Made by a program: the position numbers and the translations under genes. The notes under the pieces are model-generated. The model saw nothing but the letters and a program-made list of their open reading frames with translations, ran no database searches and was not told the DNA's origin. Of a stretch of DNA of 10,235 nt, positions 1-5,883 are shown one piece after another. Position 1 is the first letter of the stretch; each line of letters opens with the position of its first letter. Origin of the DNA: B46-G9 sp964581175 (GTDB taxonomy: Bacteria > Desulfobacterota > DSM-4660 > Desulfatiglandales > Desulfatiglandaceae); contig CAZONI010000110.1 of the NCBI GenBank assembly GCA_964581175.1, positions 1-10,235 of the forward strand, written 5' to 3'.

Positions 1-499
1 TCTCGAGTGCCTCATCCACATTCCCCGCCTCGATCTTGAATTCAGCGGCGATGTTCCCCGGCTTGTCTTCATGGACCAGGGGCGCTCCGGGCTTCATTGC
101 TTCCACAGGGTCGGTGACGAAAGGGAGTTCTTCATATTCAACCGTGATCAGATCCAGGGCCTCTTCAGCGGTATCTTCGTCTATGGCGGCAACTGCGGCA
201 ACTTCATCGCCATAAAACCGCACTTTCTCTCCGGCAAAAATCGTCCAGTCCTCGGTTCGCGGTCCAAACCTGATTCCGGGCGTATCTGCGTAGGTCGCAA
301 CCGCCTTCACTCCAGGCAGGGTCTCGGCGCGGGACGTATCTATATGCTTTATGCGCGCATGGGGATGGGGGCTCCTCAGAATGCGCCCGTGGAGCATGTT
401 CGGCAGAACCAGGTCAGAGACAAACCGGGTCTTCCCCATGGTCTTTTCCATGGCGTCTATCTGGGGGTAGGATCTTCCTACGACCTTCAAATCACTCAT
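1..499 (-). CDS. Molybdenum hydroxylase large (molybdopterin-binding) subunit, N-terminal part, runs off window
   Basis: This is the N-terminal 166 residues of a xanthine dehydrogenase / CO dehydrogenase large-subunit family protein, which carries the Mo-pterin cofactor and the substrate pocket. It starts at the ATG at 499-497 (MSDLKVVGRSYPQIDAMEK), with an AGGGAGG ribosome site just upstream, 27 bp after the 2Fe-2S subunit gene. Visible are the features of the a/b hammerhead domain of this family: GKTRFVSDL near residue 22, LHGRILRSPHPHARI near 37, and GDEVAAVAAIDEDTAEEAL followed by VEYEELPFV near 98-127. The active-site loop that separates CO dehydrogenases (AYxCSFR) from xanthine, nicotinate, aldehyde or hydroxybenzoyl-CoA enzymes lies beyond the window, so the substrate cannot be read. 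It should form a heterotrimer, or dimer of trimers, with the two genes upstream. Family assignment is firm; substrate is unknown. Confidence 0.92.
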   Translation of the reverse strand, partial: MSDLKVVGRSYPQIDAMEKTMGKTRFVSDLVLPNMLHGRILRSPHPHARIKHIDTSRAETLPGVKAVATYADTPGIRFGPRTEDWTIFAGEKVRFYGDEVAAVAAIDEDTAEEALDLITVEYEELPFVTDPVEAMKPGAPLVHEDKPGNIAAEFKIEAGNVDEALE

Positions 500-526
500 C
501 AGGCTTCCTCCCTGCCTCTTTCAGGC

Positions 527-997
527 TTATTCGGAATCCTCCGGCGTGCAGGATCTTATGGCCTCTATGATTTTGCTGTATCCCGTGCAGCGGCATAGGT
601 TGCCGGCTACGGCGGAACGTATCTCATCTTCCTTCGGGGCCGGATTTTCATCCAGGAGGGCCTTGGCGGTGAGGATCATTCCCGGTGTGCAGTAGCCGCA
701 CTGGACGGCCCCCTTCTCGGAAAAGGCCTTCTGGAGAGGATGGGGTCCCCCCCCCTTCGCCACTCCCTCGATGGTGAGGATGTCGCTCCCATCCGCCTGT
801 GCCGCAAGGACCATGCAGGAGTCGACAGGCAGCCCATCCATCAGGACAGTGCAGGACCCGCACTTGCCCTCGTCGCAGCCTCTCTTGGTCCCGGTCAGAC
901 CGAGGTCCTCCCTGAGTACATCAACCAGGGTCCGGTTGGGTTTGACCTCCAGATGGTGCTCCTCGCCGTTCACAGCAACCGTTATAGGGACTTTCAA
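527..997 (-). CDS. Molybdenum hydroxylase small subunit with two [2Fe-2S] clusters (CoxS/XdhC type)
   Basis: This 156-residue protein is the electron-transfer subunit, passing electrons from the Mo centre to the FAD subunit. The N-terminal plant-ferredoxin-like domain has C41, C46, C49 and C61 (GCDEGKCGSC then DSC). The C-terminal helical domain has C100, C103, C135 and C137 (QCGYCTPG, NLCRCTGY). All eight cluster ligands are present, and the length is usual for the family. The start is TTG at 997-995: an in-frame TAA sits four codons upstream, no ATG is available, and GGAGG lies nine bases upstream. The TTGA overlaps the TGA of the FAD subunit gene, so translation is probably coupled. No long N-terminal extension or signal peptide is seen, so the enzyme is probably cytoplasmic. 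Confidence 0.95.
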   Translation of the reverse strand: MKVPITVAVNGEEHHLEVKPNRTLVDVLREDLGLTGTKRGCDEGKCGSCTVLMDGLPVDSCMVLAAQADGSDILTIEGVAKGGGPHPLQKAFSEKGAVQCGYCTPGMILTAKALLDENPAPKEDEIRSAVAGNLCRCTGYSKIIEAIRSCTPEDSE

Positions 998-1893
998 TTT
1001 CGATTACCTCCTGTTTTCAATAAGGCGTTCACAACCCTTTCTCCTGCCCGCTGCACATACACATCCACCATTGCCCGGCGGTACGCGGCCGAGGCCCGGA
1101 TATCGCTGATAGGCCTTGTCGCCGCAACAGCGGCCCGGGCAGCGTCGGGAAGCGCCTTGAGAACCTCATTGCGCGTAAGTCCCGCAAGCATGGCTTCCGC
1201 CTCGGGCGCCCTGATCGGGGTCGGCGCCACTCCCCCGAGTCCGATAGCAAGCCGGGCCAGCTTTTCGCCTGTCTCGTCAACGTCGGCCAGAAAGGCGACC
1301 CCCACGACGGACAAATCCACTGCTTTCTTCCGCATCATCTTCAAGTAGCAGCCCGCAGATGCGGAAGCGGGCCTCTCGATAATGATCTCCTTGAGGATCT
1401 CGGTCGGAGCCAGGGCGGTTTCGCCGGGCCCGGTAAAAAAGGAGCGTAGCGGCATTTCCCTTTCTCCGTCCCCGCCGGCGATGACAACTCGTGCATCCAG
1501 GGCCAGTAAAGGAGCGGCGGAATCAGCAGCAGGAGACGCATTGCAGAGATTTCCGCCGATCGTTCCGATACTGCGGATTTGCCACGAGCCGATCAGGGAA
1601 ACCGCTTCACAAAGCAAGGTGGCGTGTTCCTTCAATAGTCCGCTCTGAGACAGTTGAAAATGGGTTGCAAGCGAACCGATCCTCACCGTCGAGTTCTCTT
1701 CTCGTACAAAGTTCAGTTCCGTCGCCTTTTTTAGACTAATCACCCGGGGCGGCAAAATTGTCTTGTGCTTCATGGCCAAGATGAGGTCCGTGCCCCCGGC
1801 AAGGACCTTTGCGTCAGACCCATACTCTTCCAGTTGTGACAGAGCGTCTTCCAGGTTGACCGCGGCATGGTATTCAAACGGCCGGATTCTCAT
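994..1893 (-). CDS. Molybdenum hydroxylase FAD-binding medium subunit (CoxM/XdhB type)
   Basis: This 299-residue subunit binds FAD and hands electrons from the 2Fe-2S subunit to the final acceptor. The two FAD signatures are present: AGGTDLI at about residues 32-38 and TIGGNLCNASPAADS at about 111-125. The usual C-terminal CO dehydrogenase flavoprotein domain follows. The length gives no room for the extra [4Fe-4S] loop of 4-hydroxybenzoyl-CoA reductase. A longer frame starts at an ATG at 1905, but the ATG at 1893 (MRIRPFEYHAA) has GGAG six bases upstream and fits the family N-terminus better. The gene order FAD, 2Fe-2S, Mo subunit is the coxM-S-L order. That order also occurs in other hydroxylases, so it does not prove CO oxidation. 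It lies 47 bp after recD2 with no obvious terminator between. Confidence 0.94.
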   Translation of the reverse strand: MRIRPFEYHAAVNLEDALSQLEEYGSDAKVLAGGTDLILAMKHKTILPPRVISLKKATELNFVREENSTVRIGSLATHFQLSQSGLLKEHATLLCEAVSLIGSWQIRSIGTIGGNLCNASPAADSAAPLLALDARVVIAGGDGEREMPLRSFFTGPGETALAPTEILKEIIIERPASASAGCYLKMMRKKAVDLSVVGVAFLADVDETGEKLARLAIGLGGVAPTPIRAPEAEAMLAGLTRNEVLKALPDAARAAVAATRPISDIRASAAYRRAMVDVYVQRAGERVVNALLKTGGNRN

Positions 1894-1940
1894 GATGCGC
1901 TCCATTTCTGTTTGATGATTTCCCTCGAATCACCCAGCGG

Positions 1941-4148
1941 TTATCCCCTCAGTCGTTCCCGCAGGCGGGTGTAACGCCTCTCGGTCTTGTCGTTCCGTAT
2001 CGCGATCCCCAGGGCCTTCTTGCTCCCGACCAGAACAACAAGGTGTTTCCCACGGGTCACGGCGGTATAGATCAGGTTTCGCTGGAGAAGCATGTAATGC
2101 TGGGACATCACCGGGATCACTACGGCCGGGTATTCCGAACCCTGTGATTTGTGTACCGATATGGCGTAGGCGAGAACAACCTCATCCAGGTCCAGGAAAT
2201 CGTACGGAATGCTTCTCCCGTCAAATGAGACAACAAGTTCCCGGTCTTCCGGATCGATGCGCGCTATGGTACCGATATCGCCGTTAAAGACCTCTTTGTC
2301 GTAGTTATTCCTGATCTGCATCACCTTGTCGTTCACCCGAAAACTGCTCTGCCCTCTCACCAGTGCTGCCTCGCCCGGGTTGAGGGCTTCCTGCAGGGCT
2401 GTGTTCAGGTTGCCGGCGCCGACCACACCTTTGTGCATGGGCGTGAGCACCTGGATATCCTTGACCGGATCAAACCCGAACCTTCCGGGAATCCGGCTGG
2501 ATACCAGCTCCAGTATAATCTGGAGCGCCTTTTCAGGATCTTCCTGTTCCACGAAGAAGAAGTCTTCATCCCCCTGCCCTTCAGCATGGACCAGAGGCAT
2601 GGCGCCATGGTTGATCTTGTGGGCATTCACCACGATGAGGCTCTCGCGGGCCTGTCGGAATATCTCGTTCAGGGTAACCACCGGTACTGCGCCTGAATCG
2701 ATGATGTCCTTCAGCACGTTCCCGGCGCCCACTGAAGGGAGCTGATTCACATCACCGACCAGGATCAGGGTCGCGCCGGGGGGAACGGCTTTGAGCAGGT
2801 AGTGCATGAGAATAGTATCGACCATGGAGACTTCATCCACCACCAGGAGATCGACGTCCAGGGGTTTGTCTTCGTTTCTCTGGAACCCGCCTTTCTGCAG
2901 GCTGTATTCCAGGAGCCGGTGAATGGTCCTGGCCTCGAAGCCGGTCGTCTCGCTCATCTTCTTGGCGGCACGTCCCGTGGGGGCAGTGAGCAGGATTTTC
3001 ACTCCCAGCCGCGAAAATATCTTGAGCAGGGCCTGGATAATGGTGGTCTTTCCCGTCCCCGGGCCGCCCGTTATCACCATGATCTTGTTTTCAGCGGCAC
3101 ACCGGACGGCCGCAACCTGTTCCCGCGCCAGGCGGATGGTAAGCCTGCTCTGTACCCACTTGACGGCCTTTTCCGTGTCGATTGCCCTGATGGATTTCGG
3201 GGATGTAAGGAGGGACCGGAGCCGGTTCGCAACGCTTGTTTCACACAGTTGATATTTGGCGAGATAGACGGCTTTGTGATTTTCTTGCAGAGTAGCGACG
3301 GATTCATTCAGATCTTCAATGACGATCCGTTGTTTTTCGTGGAGTGTGCCGATCGCCTGGACAATTCCCTCACGCCCCGCCTCCAGCATCTCACAACACT
3401 TGGCGATCAGGGGTTCATAAGGATAGAAGACATGTCCTTCGTCCGCGAGCTGCCGCAGGACATACAGCGTTCCCGCTTCGGCCCGGAGCGGAGCGTCTTT
3501 CAAAAACCCCAGCTTTCCGGCGATCCGGTCTGCGGTCACAAACCCGATCCCGAAGATCTCGGTGGCCAGCCGATAGGGATTCTCTCTGACCACCTGGATG
3601 GAACGATCCCCGTATTGCTTGAAGATCTTTGTGGCGTATCCGGAGCTGACCCCGTGGGACTGGAGAAAAAGCATGACGTTGCGGATTTCCCGCTGCTCAT
3701 CCCACGCCTTTGCGATCATGCCAATGCGCTTTTGACCGATGCCGTCCACTTCAGCGAGCCGGTGGATGTCCTGTTCGATGACTTCCAGTGTCTGCTCGCC
3801 GAATCGCGAGACAATGCGTTTGGCCATAACCGGCCCGATACCCTTGATCAGGCCGGAACCCAGGTATCTTTCTATTCCAACAACCGTTGCCGGGACCTTG
3901 GATGTATAACTGGCAATCCTGAACTGCTCCCCGTACCGAGGATGATTCGTCCACGCCCCCTTCATCTCCAGGATCTCACCGGGAGTAGGCGCCATCATGT
4001 TCCCCACAACAGTCGCAAGCTCCCGCCGGCCTTGAACCCTCACCTTCGCGATGGTGAAGCCATTCTCTTCATTGGTATAGGAAATCCTTTCAATCTGACC
4101 ATAGAGGACCGTTAAAGGAGCGTCTTCCAAGGGATGTGAATGGATCAT
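1941..4148 (-). CDS. recD2: RecD2-type ATP-dependent DNA helicase (RecD-like, SF1B)
   Basis: This 735-residue superfamily 1B 5'-3' helicase matches RecD2/YrrC, which acts in DNA repair and replication-fork processing without RecB and RecC. The N-terminal OB-like segment (ERISYTNEENGFTIAKVRV) is followed by helix-hairpin-helix repeats around residues 100-145 (GIGPVMAKRI, VDGIGQKRI) and GIGFVTADRIAGKLG near 200. The helicase core has Walker A GGPGTGKTT (about 361-369), the DE box VVDEVSM (about 436-442), GDVNQLPS (465-472), FRQ (497-499), VHKSQGSE (665-672) and YTAVTR (694-699). All motifs are intact and no nuclease domain is seen. A TTG at 4151 would add one residue, but ATG at 4148 is preferred: it overlaps the TGA of the lipoprotein gene as TGATG, which points to coupled translation. 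Confidence 0.96.
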   Translation of the reverse strand: MIHSHPLEDAPLTVLYGQIERISYTNEENGFTIAKVRVQGRRELATVVGNMMAPTPGEILEMKGAWTNHPRYGEQFRIASYTSKVPATVVGIERYLGSGLIKGIGPVMAKRIVSRFGEQTLEVIEQDIHRLAEVDGIGQKRIGMIAKAWDEQREIRNVMLFLQSHGVSSGYATKIFKQYGDRSIQVVRENPYRLATEIFGIGFVTADRIAGKLGFLKDAPLRAEAGTLYVLRQLADEGHVFYPYEPLIAKCCEMLEAGREGIVQAIGTLHEKQRIVIEDLNESVATLQENHKAVYLAKYQLCETSVANRLRSLLTSPKSIRAIDTEKAVKWVQSRLTIRLAREQVAAVRCAAENKIMVITGGPGTGKTTIIQALLKIFSRLGVKILLTAPTGRAAKKMSETTGFEARTIHRLLEYSLQKGGFQRNEDKPLDVDLLVVDEVSMVDTILMHYLLKAVPPGATLILVGDVNQLPSVGAGNVLKDIIDSGAVPVVTLNEIFRQARESLIVVNAHKINHGAMPLVHAEGQGDEDFFFVEQEDPEKALQIILELVSSRIPGRFGFDPVKDIQVLTPMHKGVVGAGNLNTALQEALNPGEAALVRGQSSFRVNDKVMQIRNNYDKEVFNGDIGTIARIDPEDRELVVSFDGRSIPYDFLDLDEVVLAYAISVHKSQGSEYPAVVIPVMSQHYMLLQRNLIYTAVTRGKHLVVLVGSKKALGIAIRNDKTERRYTRLRERLRG

Positions 4149-4897
4149 CAACCCTGGGCCTGGGGGTACAGCCTGAGACGAAGCACATGCACCGGTCCGT
4201 GTCTGCCTTCTATGACTTTAAGACGTAGCAGTTGAGCGGTCTTGGCCTCTCCCGGGAAAAAGAGGAATCCGAAAGACAGGCCGCCGGGCGGGATAGGCCT
4301 GTATTGCAGGGACTTGTCCCGGAGGTCCTGGATAATGCTCCGCCGCGCACTCTCGGATCCAAGGCTGCCCGCGCCGCCAAGGACGGCGCCGGCCGCTCCC
4401 CCCATCACCGCACCCTGCCCCGCGCTCTCTAGCGCATTTTGTCCGCTCACGATACCGATGGCAGCGCCAAGGATGGCGCCGGCTGTCGCGCCCAGGAATC
4501 CGTGGTATGCACCTGCCTCGAAAACCTGGTTGGTCTTGGCATACCTGGTCGCCCTTTCGTAGGCTATCTTGGTGCTCAAGATAGGCCAGAGATTTCCTTC
4601 TCCGTCTTCCAGAAATGTCTGGGAGCCATCTATTTCCAAAGGCATCCGCCCCTGGTTATCGAAAACGATCTCCACCGGCAGCAAGCCGGCGGCGCGGATG
4701 TCGAACCCGAACGCCTCTTTGGCTCTTTCAGGCGAAACATACGCCCTGGCCCCGATACCCACTCCATCAATCTGTGTGTAATTGGGGTAGGAGGTCGGAG
4801 CTTTAAAAGACAAGGGTTGTGCCCTGTATGCCGGAGCACATCCTGAAAAAGCGGCAATTGTGAAAACCAGACCGATGCTCACAATCATTTTCTTCAT
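4148..4897 (-). CDS. Predicted lipoprotein with glycine-zipper segment, function unknown
   Basis: I do not recognise a named family for this 249-residue protein. Translation should begin at the ATG at 4897, with AGGAGG eight bases upstream; a frame open to 5026 adds 43 residues with no signal character. The N-terminus is a lipoprotein signal peptide: MKKM, a hydrophobic stretch, then FSG-C with the lipidated Cys at residue 20. Residues about 21-130 are soluble and end in a repeat-free region. Residues about 133-182 form two glycine-zipper blocks (GFLGATAGAILGAAIG and GAVMGGAAGAVLGG) that resemble the membrane-inserting zippers of small outer-membrane lipoproteins. A more polar C-terminal part follows (residues 183-249). 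The blocks are related by an internal 30-residue repeat. The stop overlaps the recD2 start. The product is probably envelope-anchored; its role cannot be inferred from recD2. Confidence 0.85.
   Translation of the reverse strand: MKKMIVSIGLVFTIAAFSGCAPAYRAQPLSFKAPTSYPNYTQIDGVGIGARAYVSPERAKEAFGFDIRAAGLLPVEIVFDNQGRMPLEIDGSQTFLEDGEGNLWPILSTKIAYERATRYAKTNQVFEAGAYHGFLGATAGAILGAAIGIVSGQNALESAGQGAVMGGAAGAVLGGAGSLGSESARRSIIQDLRDKSLQYRPIPPGGLSFGFLFFPGEAKTAQLLRLKVIEGRHGPVHVLRLRLYPQAQG
4371..4485 (-). repeat. Internal 90-bp-period repeat coding for the glycine-zipper blocks
   Basis: The 25 bases at 4371-4395 and at 4461-4485 match at 21 of 25 positions (shared core GGCGCCGG) and start exactly 90 bp apart. 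This is 30 codons, so the repeat is in frame. At protein level AGAVLGGAGS (from residue 169) echoes AGAILGAAIG (from residue 139). This suggests an old tandem duplication of one zipper unit, although shared Gly/Ala codon bias could give part of the likeness. Confidence 0.5.
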
Positions 4898-4956
4898 GGG
4901 TATTTCCTCCTGCAATGTTCTGTCTCCCGTAAAGCGGAAAACCTCTCCCGGGTCAT
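4894..4956 (-). CDS. Possible 20-residue leader peptide overlapping the lipoprotein start
   Basis: This short frame (MTRERFSALRETEHCRRKYP) starts at ATG 4956-4954, with AAGGAG seven to eight bases upstream. Its TGA overlaps the lipoprotein ATG as ATGA, and its last codons contain the lipoprotein's own AGGAGG. The peptide is basic and polar and has no recognisable domain. The arrangement is what one expects of a translationally coupled leader ORF, but a frame this short can arise by chance. Real translation is unproven. Confidence 0.35.
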   Translation of the reverse strand: MTRERFSALRETEHCRRKYP

Positions 4957-4987
4957 GGTTCTTCTCCTTATCGACCCGAGTAAAGAT

Positions 4988-5016
4988 AGGATACCCCCAT
5001 TTGTACCGGTACGCAA
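4988..5016 (-). promoter_or_regulatory. Candidate sigma70-type promoter for lipoprotein-recD2, with palindrome in the spacer
   Basis: On the minus strand TTGCGT (5016-5011) and TATCCT (4993-4988) are 17 bases apart, matching three and four of six consensus positions. A perfect 10-bp palindrome GTACCGGTAC (5003-5012) overlaps the -35 end and spacer, where a repressor could sit. The expected start of transcription, near 4981, would leave about 25 bases before the leader ORF. The match is modest. Confidence 0.35.
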
Positions 5017-5028
5017 CAATGTTCATCC

Positions 5029-5048
5029 CCTGCTCACCAGCAAGCAGG
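5029..5048 (-). repeat. Short inverted repeat in the ybaK-lipoprotein gap
   Basis: CCTGCT (5029-5034) and AGCAGG (5043-5048) are 6-bp arms around an 8-base loop, just upstream of the candidate promoter. No T-run follows in either direction, so it is not a convincing terminator. The rest of the gap from 4957 to 5116 holds the promoter candidate, a GGAGG-bearing purine-rich stretch near 5070 and no further gene I can support. Confidence 0.3.
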
Positions 5049-5111
5049 TATCATCTGCTGCGTTGCCTTCGCTCCTCCTTGCGACGTATTGTTTATTCGT
5101 CTTCGTCGATC

Positions 5112-5126
5112 CGCCATTAAATGGCG
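5112..5126. repeat. Hairpin-forming inverted repeat across the end of the deacylase gene
   Basis: CGCCAT and ATGGCG form 6-bp arms around TAA and include the stop codon of the deacylase gene (5117-5119). No T-run follows on the minus strand, so this is at most a weak 3'-end structure. Confidence 0.3.
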
Positions 5127-5608
5127 ACATTGACCGGAACGGCGCCGAGCACCCGGATAAGGGCATCGGGGGCCATGGAGGCTATGACGCCGCGCCTTCC
5201 GGCGTTGATATAGACATTCGGAAGTTCCAGAACGGATGATTCCACATAGACCTTCATCTTCTTCCTTGTCCCGAAAGGAGAAATCCCGCCCACCATGTAG
5301 CCGGTGTGTTTCTGCGCCTCCTTGGGGTCACAGGAATCAACGGCCTTCACCTGCAGTTCCCTGGCCAGGGCCTTTGTGGAAATCTGTTTGTCTCCATGCA
5401 TCAAGACCAGGAACGGGTTCCCCTTCTCATCCGTCATCACGAGCGTCTTCACAACCTCGTGCTCGTTCAGACCCAGTGCATGGGCTGCCGCTCCAGCCAC
5501 GGAAACACCTCCTCCGTTCTGATATCGGTAAGAGAGCAAGGTAAACGCGATGTTGTTGGCCTGGAGTTCTCTGACGGCCTGGGTGGTTGGTATATTCTGT
5601 TTCGCCAT
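5117..5608 (-). CDS. ybaK: YbaK/EbsC-family aminoacyl-tRNA deacylase (probable Cys-tRNA(Pro) deacylase)
   Basis: This 163-residue cytoplasmic editing enzyme should hydrolyse mischarged tRNA, most likely Cys-tRNA(Pro), protecting proline codons from cysteine. The line-up with E. coli YbaK, from memory, is good along the whole length. EVVKTLVM carries the conserved Lys at residue 54 (YbaK K46), TGYMVGGISPFG at residues 92-103 contains the conserved glycine loop, and YINAGRRG and the ends also correspond. The start is the ATG at 5608 (MAKQNIPTTQAV), with GGGAGG six bases upstream. An ATG at 5626 in the same frame lies before this ribosome site and is unlikely. The gene appears transcribed alone: 275 bp of non-coding sequence precede it and 219 bp follow it. 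Prolyl-tRNA(Ala) or other specificities within the YbaK superfamily cannot be excluded. Confidence 0.9.
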   Translation of the reverse strand: MAKQNIPTTQAVRELQANNIAFTLLSYRYQNGGGVSVAGAAAHALGLNEHEVVKTLVMTDEKGNPFLVLMHGDKQISTKALARELQVKAVDSCDPKEAQKHTGYMVGGISPFGTRKKMKVYVESSVLELPNVYINAGRRGVIASMAPDALIRVLGAVPVNVAI

Positions 5609-5652
5609 GGAGCACCTCCCTGTCATTTCTCCAATCAGTTGTAAGTGAGACT

Positions 5653-5681
5653 CCTCCCGCAGAGCGGGCAGCCCCGGGAGG
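5653..5681. repeat. GC-rich hairpin(s) in the putative ybaK leader
   Basis: CCTCCCG (5653-5659) and CGGGAGG (5675-5681) are 7-bp arms around a 15-base loop. Inside, CCCGC and GCGGG (5656-5660, 5664-5668) could form a smaller hairpin instead. A third pairing, GGGGCT with AGCCCC in the minus-strand sense (5671-5676 region with 5691-5697), competes with the first. Mutually exclusive stems are typical of attenuators, but I recognise no known riboswitch and no U-run. Confidence 0.35.
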
Positions 5682-5733
5682 CTCCTCGCAGGGGGCTCAG
5701 GGACGAAGCGTCACGCTCTTCCAGGTCCGGGTT

Positions 5734-5762
5734 AGTAGAATCGGTCCTGGACCTATTCCCAA
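5734..5762 (-). promoter_or_regulatory. Candidate promoter for ybaK
   Basis: TTGGGA (5762-5757) and TCTACT (5739-5734) on the minus strand are 17 bases apart, each matching four of six consensus positions. The -35 overlaps the edge of the palindromic element (5760-5880). The spacer contains the odd palindrome GGTCC-T-GGACC (5743-5753). It would give a leader of roughly 115 bases before the ATG at 5608. Confidence 0.27.
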
Positions 5763-5880
5763 CACTGTTCACTTAAGGCCCGAGAAGGTATGCCCAGCTC
5801 GGGTAAATCTCCCCAGCCCCCCTTTGGCAAAGGGGGGCTGGGGAGATTTCTCCCGGTCGAGACTTCAGTGAACAGTGTTG
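5760..5880. repeat. 121-bp nested palindromic element (REP/MITE-like)
   Basis: The outer arms CAACACTGTTCACT (5760-5773) and AGTGAACAGTGTTG (5867-5880) are perfect 14-bp inverted repeats, extending to 17 of 18 bp with one mismatch. Inside sits a perfect 45-bp odd palindrome (arms 5805-5826 and 5828-5849, core CCCCCCTTTGGCAAAGGGGGG). A third small inverted repeat, CCCGAG (5779-5784) with CTCGGG (5798-5803), lies on one side only. There is no reading frame and no clear target-site duplication at the ends. It begins four bases after the emrB stop and could act as a transcript-end or RNA-stabilising hairpin. No T-run follows the stem, so it is not a classical terminator. CCCCCTTT/AAAGGGGG-centred palindromes are scattered in many bacterial genomes, as I recall, so this may be one copy of a dispersed family. 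Confidence 0.8.
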
Positions 5881-5883
5881 AAT

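Noticed and set aside
2802..4115. 437-codon open frame on the plus strand opposite recD2
   Set aside because: It mirrors the codon structure of a motif-complete helicase gene, has no family likeness, and has low-complexity His/Arg/Pro/Gly content typical of antisense frames in GC-rich DNA.
4898..5026. N-terminal extension of the lipoprotein to an ATG at 5026
   Set aside because: It would bury the signal peptide 43 residues in, cross the candidate promoter and ignore the AGGAGG in front of ATG 4897.
5805..5849. Classical intrinsic terminator for emrAB
   Set aside because: The stem is very strong, but no T-run follows on the minus strand; it is called a palindromic repeat, with a termination role left open.
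5609..5880. tRNA or known small RNA in the emrB-ybaK gap
   Set aside because: No cloverleaf, T-loop (GTTCRA) or recognisable riboswitch core was found on either strand.
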